A stretch of DNA of 64,000 nt, from assembly GCF_004402405.1 (NCBI RefSeq), contig NZ_SOFE01000022.1, forward strand, positions 1-64,000, written 5' to 3'. Positions 62,932 to 64,000 of the stretch are shown here, one piece after another. The translations under genes were made by a program, and so were the position numbers. Below the pieces are notes generated by a model. The model was given only the letters and a program-made list of their open reading frames with translations. It had not been told where the DNA came from and did no database searches. This DNA comes from Cryobacterium levicorallinum. Its GTDB lineage: Bacteria > Actinomycetota > Actinomycetes > Actinomycetales > Microbacteriaceae. How positions within the stretch are numbered: the first letter of the stretch is position 1; each line of letters begins with the position of its first letter.

Positions 62932-63495
62932 TCAGTCAACCGGTGAAACATAGTCGTTGCCGACGACGACGGTCATACTGGCGCCGGAATCAACGAAATT
63001 GGTGGAGACCACGATCTGCGCTCCCGAAAGGGAGGCAGCGACGCCGCGGGCGGCGCCTTCCTGGCTCGCATCGGCGTAGTAGATCACTGTGGTCGCCTCA
63101 GTGTCCGTGCTGGCGTTCCCGGTGGCATTGACCACCCAGCCTGCAGCGGTGAGTGTGTCCCTGACGGATGCTGCGACGCCGTCGTTCGCGGACCCGTTGA
63201 GCACGTTGATGGTCTGCGCCGGGTCGACGGTGGCAACGGCAGTGGGGACGGCGGTCGCTGCGGGCGTCGCGGTTGCGCTGCTCGCGGGCAGCCCGGGAAT
63301 GTTGGAGAAGTCGAGGCGATTATTGATTGCTAGGATGCCGACTGCACCGATGGCGATCAACAGCCCGGTAGCCCCCAGCGCCCACCAGAATCCGATCCAG
63401 CCACGTCCACTCTTGCCGGGGGCGCGGTGGGCTCCCACCCGGTCGAGGGCATGCGTGTGGGTGTCGAAACGGTCTTTCGCAAATTTTTTCGCCAT
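62932..63495 (-). CDS. LytR_C-domain membrane protein
   Basis: A 187-residue protein: cytoplasmic basic N-terminus, one membrane helix (about residues 33-57), an Ala/Thr/Pro linker (about 68-92) and a C-terminal LytR_C domain (INVLNGSANDGVAASVRDTL, TTVIYYADASQEGAARGVA). Extracytoplasmic domain of unknown role, possibly in cell-wall polymer metabolism. The next gene (DUF3263) lies 84 nt upstream on the same strand. Confidence 0.85.
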   Translation of the reverse strand: MAKKFAKDRFDTHTHALDRVGAHRAPGKSGRGWIGFWWALGATGLLIAIGAVGILAINNRLDFSNIPGLPASSATATPAATAVPTAVATVDPAQTINVLNGSANDGVAASVRDTLTAAGWVVNATGNASTDTEATTVIYYADASQEGAARGVAASLSGAQIVVSTNFVDSGASMTVVVGNDYVSPVD

Positions 63496-63579
63496 GGTGG
63501 TGGAATCCTTGGTTGGCCGGCCGGGCCGGAATCGAGCTGCAGCGCAAGGTTCCGTGCTGGCCGAAAAGCGGGTGGGTGC

Positions 63580-63852
63580 CTAGTCGCGGGTGGGCAGCGA
63601 ACGACTGGCGCGTGCCTCGGATCGGACGGAACGCATCCGCTGCAATCGTTTCACCAGCATGGGATCAAAAGCCAACGCCAACGGTGAGTCGACCAGTGCG
63701 CCCAATAACTGATAGTACCGGGCGGTCGACAGGCTGAAGGTGGCCCGGATGGCCTCCTCCTTGGCGCCGACATGCCGCCACCATTGCCGTTCGAAGGCGA
63801 GCACGGCCTGGTCGCGTTCGCTCAACTGGGTTGTCGGGGCGTGCTCAGTCAT
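63580..63852 (-). CDS. DUF3263-family helix-turn-helix protein
   Basis: A 90-residue protein typical of actinobacteria: LSERDQAVLAFERQWWRHVGAKEEAIRATFSLSTARYYQLLGALVD, then AFDPMLVKRLQRMR. The region resembles a helix-turn-helix. Commonly encoded next to a LytR_C protein, as here. Function unknown. The last 148 nt of the window contain only its upstream region and nothing further that I can assign. Confidence 0.85.
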   Translation of the reverse strand: MTEHAPTTQLSERDQAVLAFERQWWRHVGAKEEAIRATFSLSTARYYQLLGALVDSPLALAFDPMLVKRLQRMRSVRSEARASRSLPTRD

Positions 63853-64000
63853 TGCTGCATCCCTCCCCCGGTTGGCTGTCCGTCAGGCTCATCCTATTTG
63901 CGGGCGGCTGAATGTTGCCTCCGGCACGCCCTGCCGCGGTGGGACACGCCGTGTGGAATGCGCGCGGGGCCAAGCGAGTTTAGGCTTAGTAGACGCGGCC

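Overview
The window is high-GC actinobacterial DNA, most likely from the family Microbacteriaceae. Pointers are the neighbourhoods galU / 5-formyl-THF cyclo-ligase / FmdB / MscL and serC / DUF2530 / DUF3027 / cold-shock protein / XPB-type helicase, HrcA-CIRCE control of groEL, LytR_C and DUF3263 genes, a PcaL fusion, an LAxTG sorting signal, and frequent leaderless starts (a -10 box 6-8 nt before ATG or GTG). No phage, CRISPR array or complete insertion sequence is visible; a possible transposase N-terminus is cut by the left edge.

Layout. 0.2-7.5 kb, minus strand: a protocatechuate (beta-ketoadipate) catabolic cluster. Its lower half (pcaL, pcaI, pcaJ, pcaF) is intact. Its upper half is wrecked: pcaB has internal deletions and a frameshift, pcaG has a 2-nt insertion, and IclR regulator, PobA and PcaH pieces are welded into one open frame. 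7.7-10 kb: intact pabB, then two more internally deleted genes (PadR, small protein). 10.1-17 kb: a 5-oxoproline/amide module (NRAMP-like transporter, YcsI-like protein, GntR regulator, biotin carboxylase-BCCP, fused PxpB-PxpC, PxpA); one identical 13-bp palindrome lies before each transcription unit. 17.2-21 kb: secreted protease, second CoA-transferase pair and a divergent IclR regulator with three operator-like palindromes. 21.2-28 kb: tRNA-Ala and core genes, then an LRR surface protein. 28-32.9 kb: a 1259-residue Upf1-like protein lacking the Walker A lysine and Walker B glutamate, coupled to a tiny downstream gene, and CorA. 33-39.2 kb: phosphopantetheinyl transferase, M1 metallopeptidase and a 1320-residue Pls/PosA-type synthetase, the most likely source of an unknown product. 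39.8-42.7 kb: tRNA-Arg, an HNH nuclease preceded by a short ORF overlapping a terminator (attenuator-like), an NlpC/P60 hydrolase and a DtxR regulator. 42.8-49.1 kb: serC to XPB helicase. 49.3-54 kb: RibD-like reductase, FolP2-like protein, two-component system and orphan WXG100 protein. 54.2-59.4 kb: choline-to-betaine operon betT-betB-betA. 59.5-64 kb: groEL, DUF3048 lipoprotein, cspA, LytR_C and DUF3263.

How the parts work together. Catabolism: the intact pca genes would take carboxymuconolactone to succinyl-CoA plus acetyl-CoA, but the ring-cleavage and cycloisomerase steps look lost. PxpA, PxpBC and the biotin carboxylase resemble a split amide-metabolising enzyme under GntR control. BetT, BetB and BetA import choline and oxidise it to the osmoprotectant glycine betaine, and MscL is the matching osmotic release valve. 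The transferase at 33.0 kb could activate the carrier domain of the Pls-type enzyme. Genome-scale signals not tied to one gene are the strongly over-used 9-mer GCATCCGYT, dispersed intergenic inverted repeats and the leaderless promoters.
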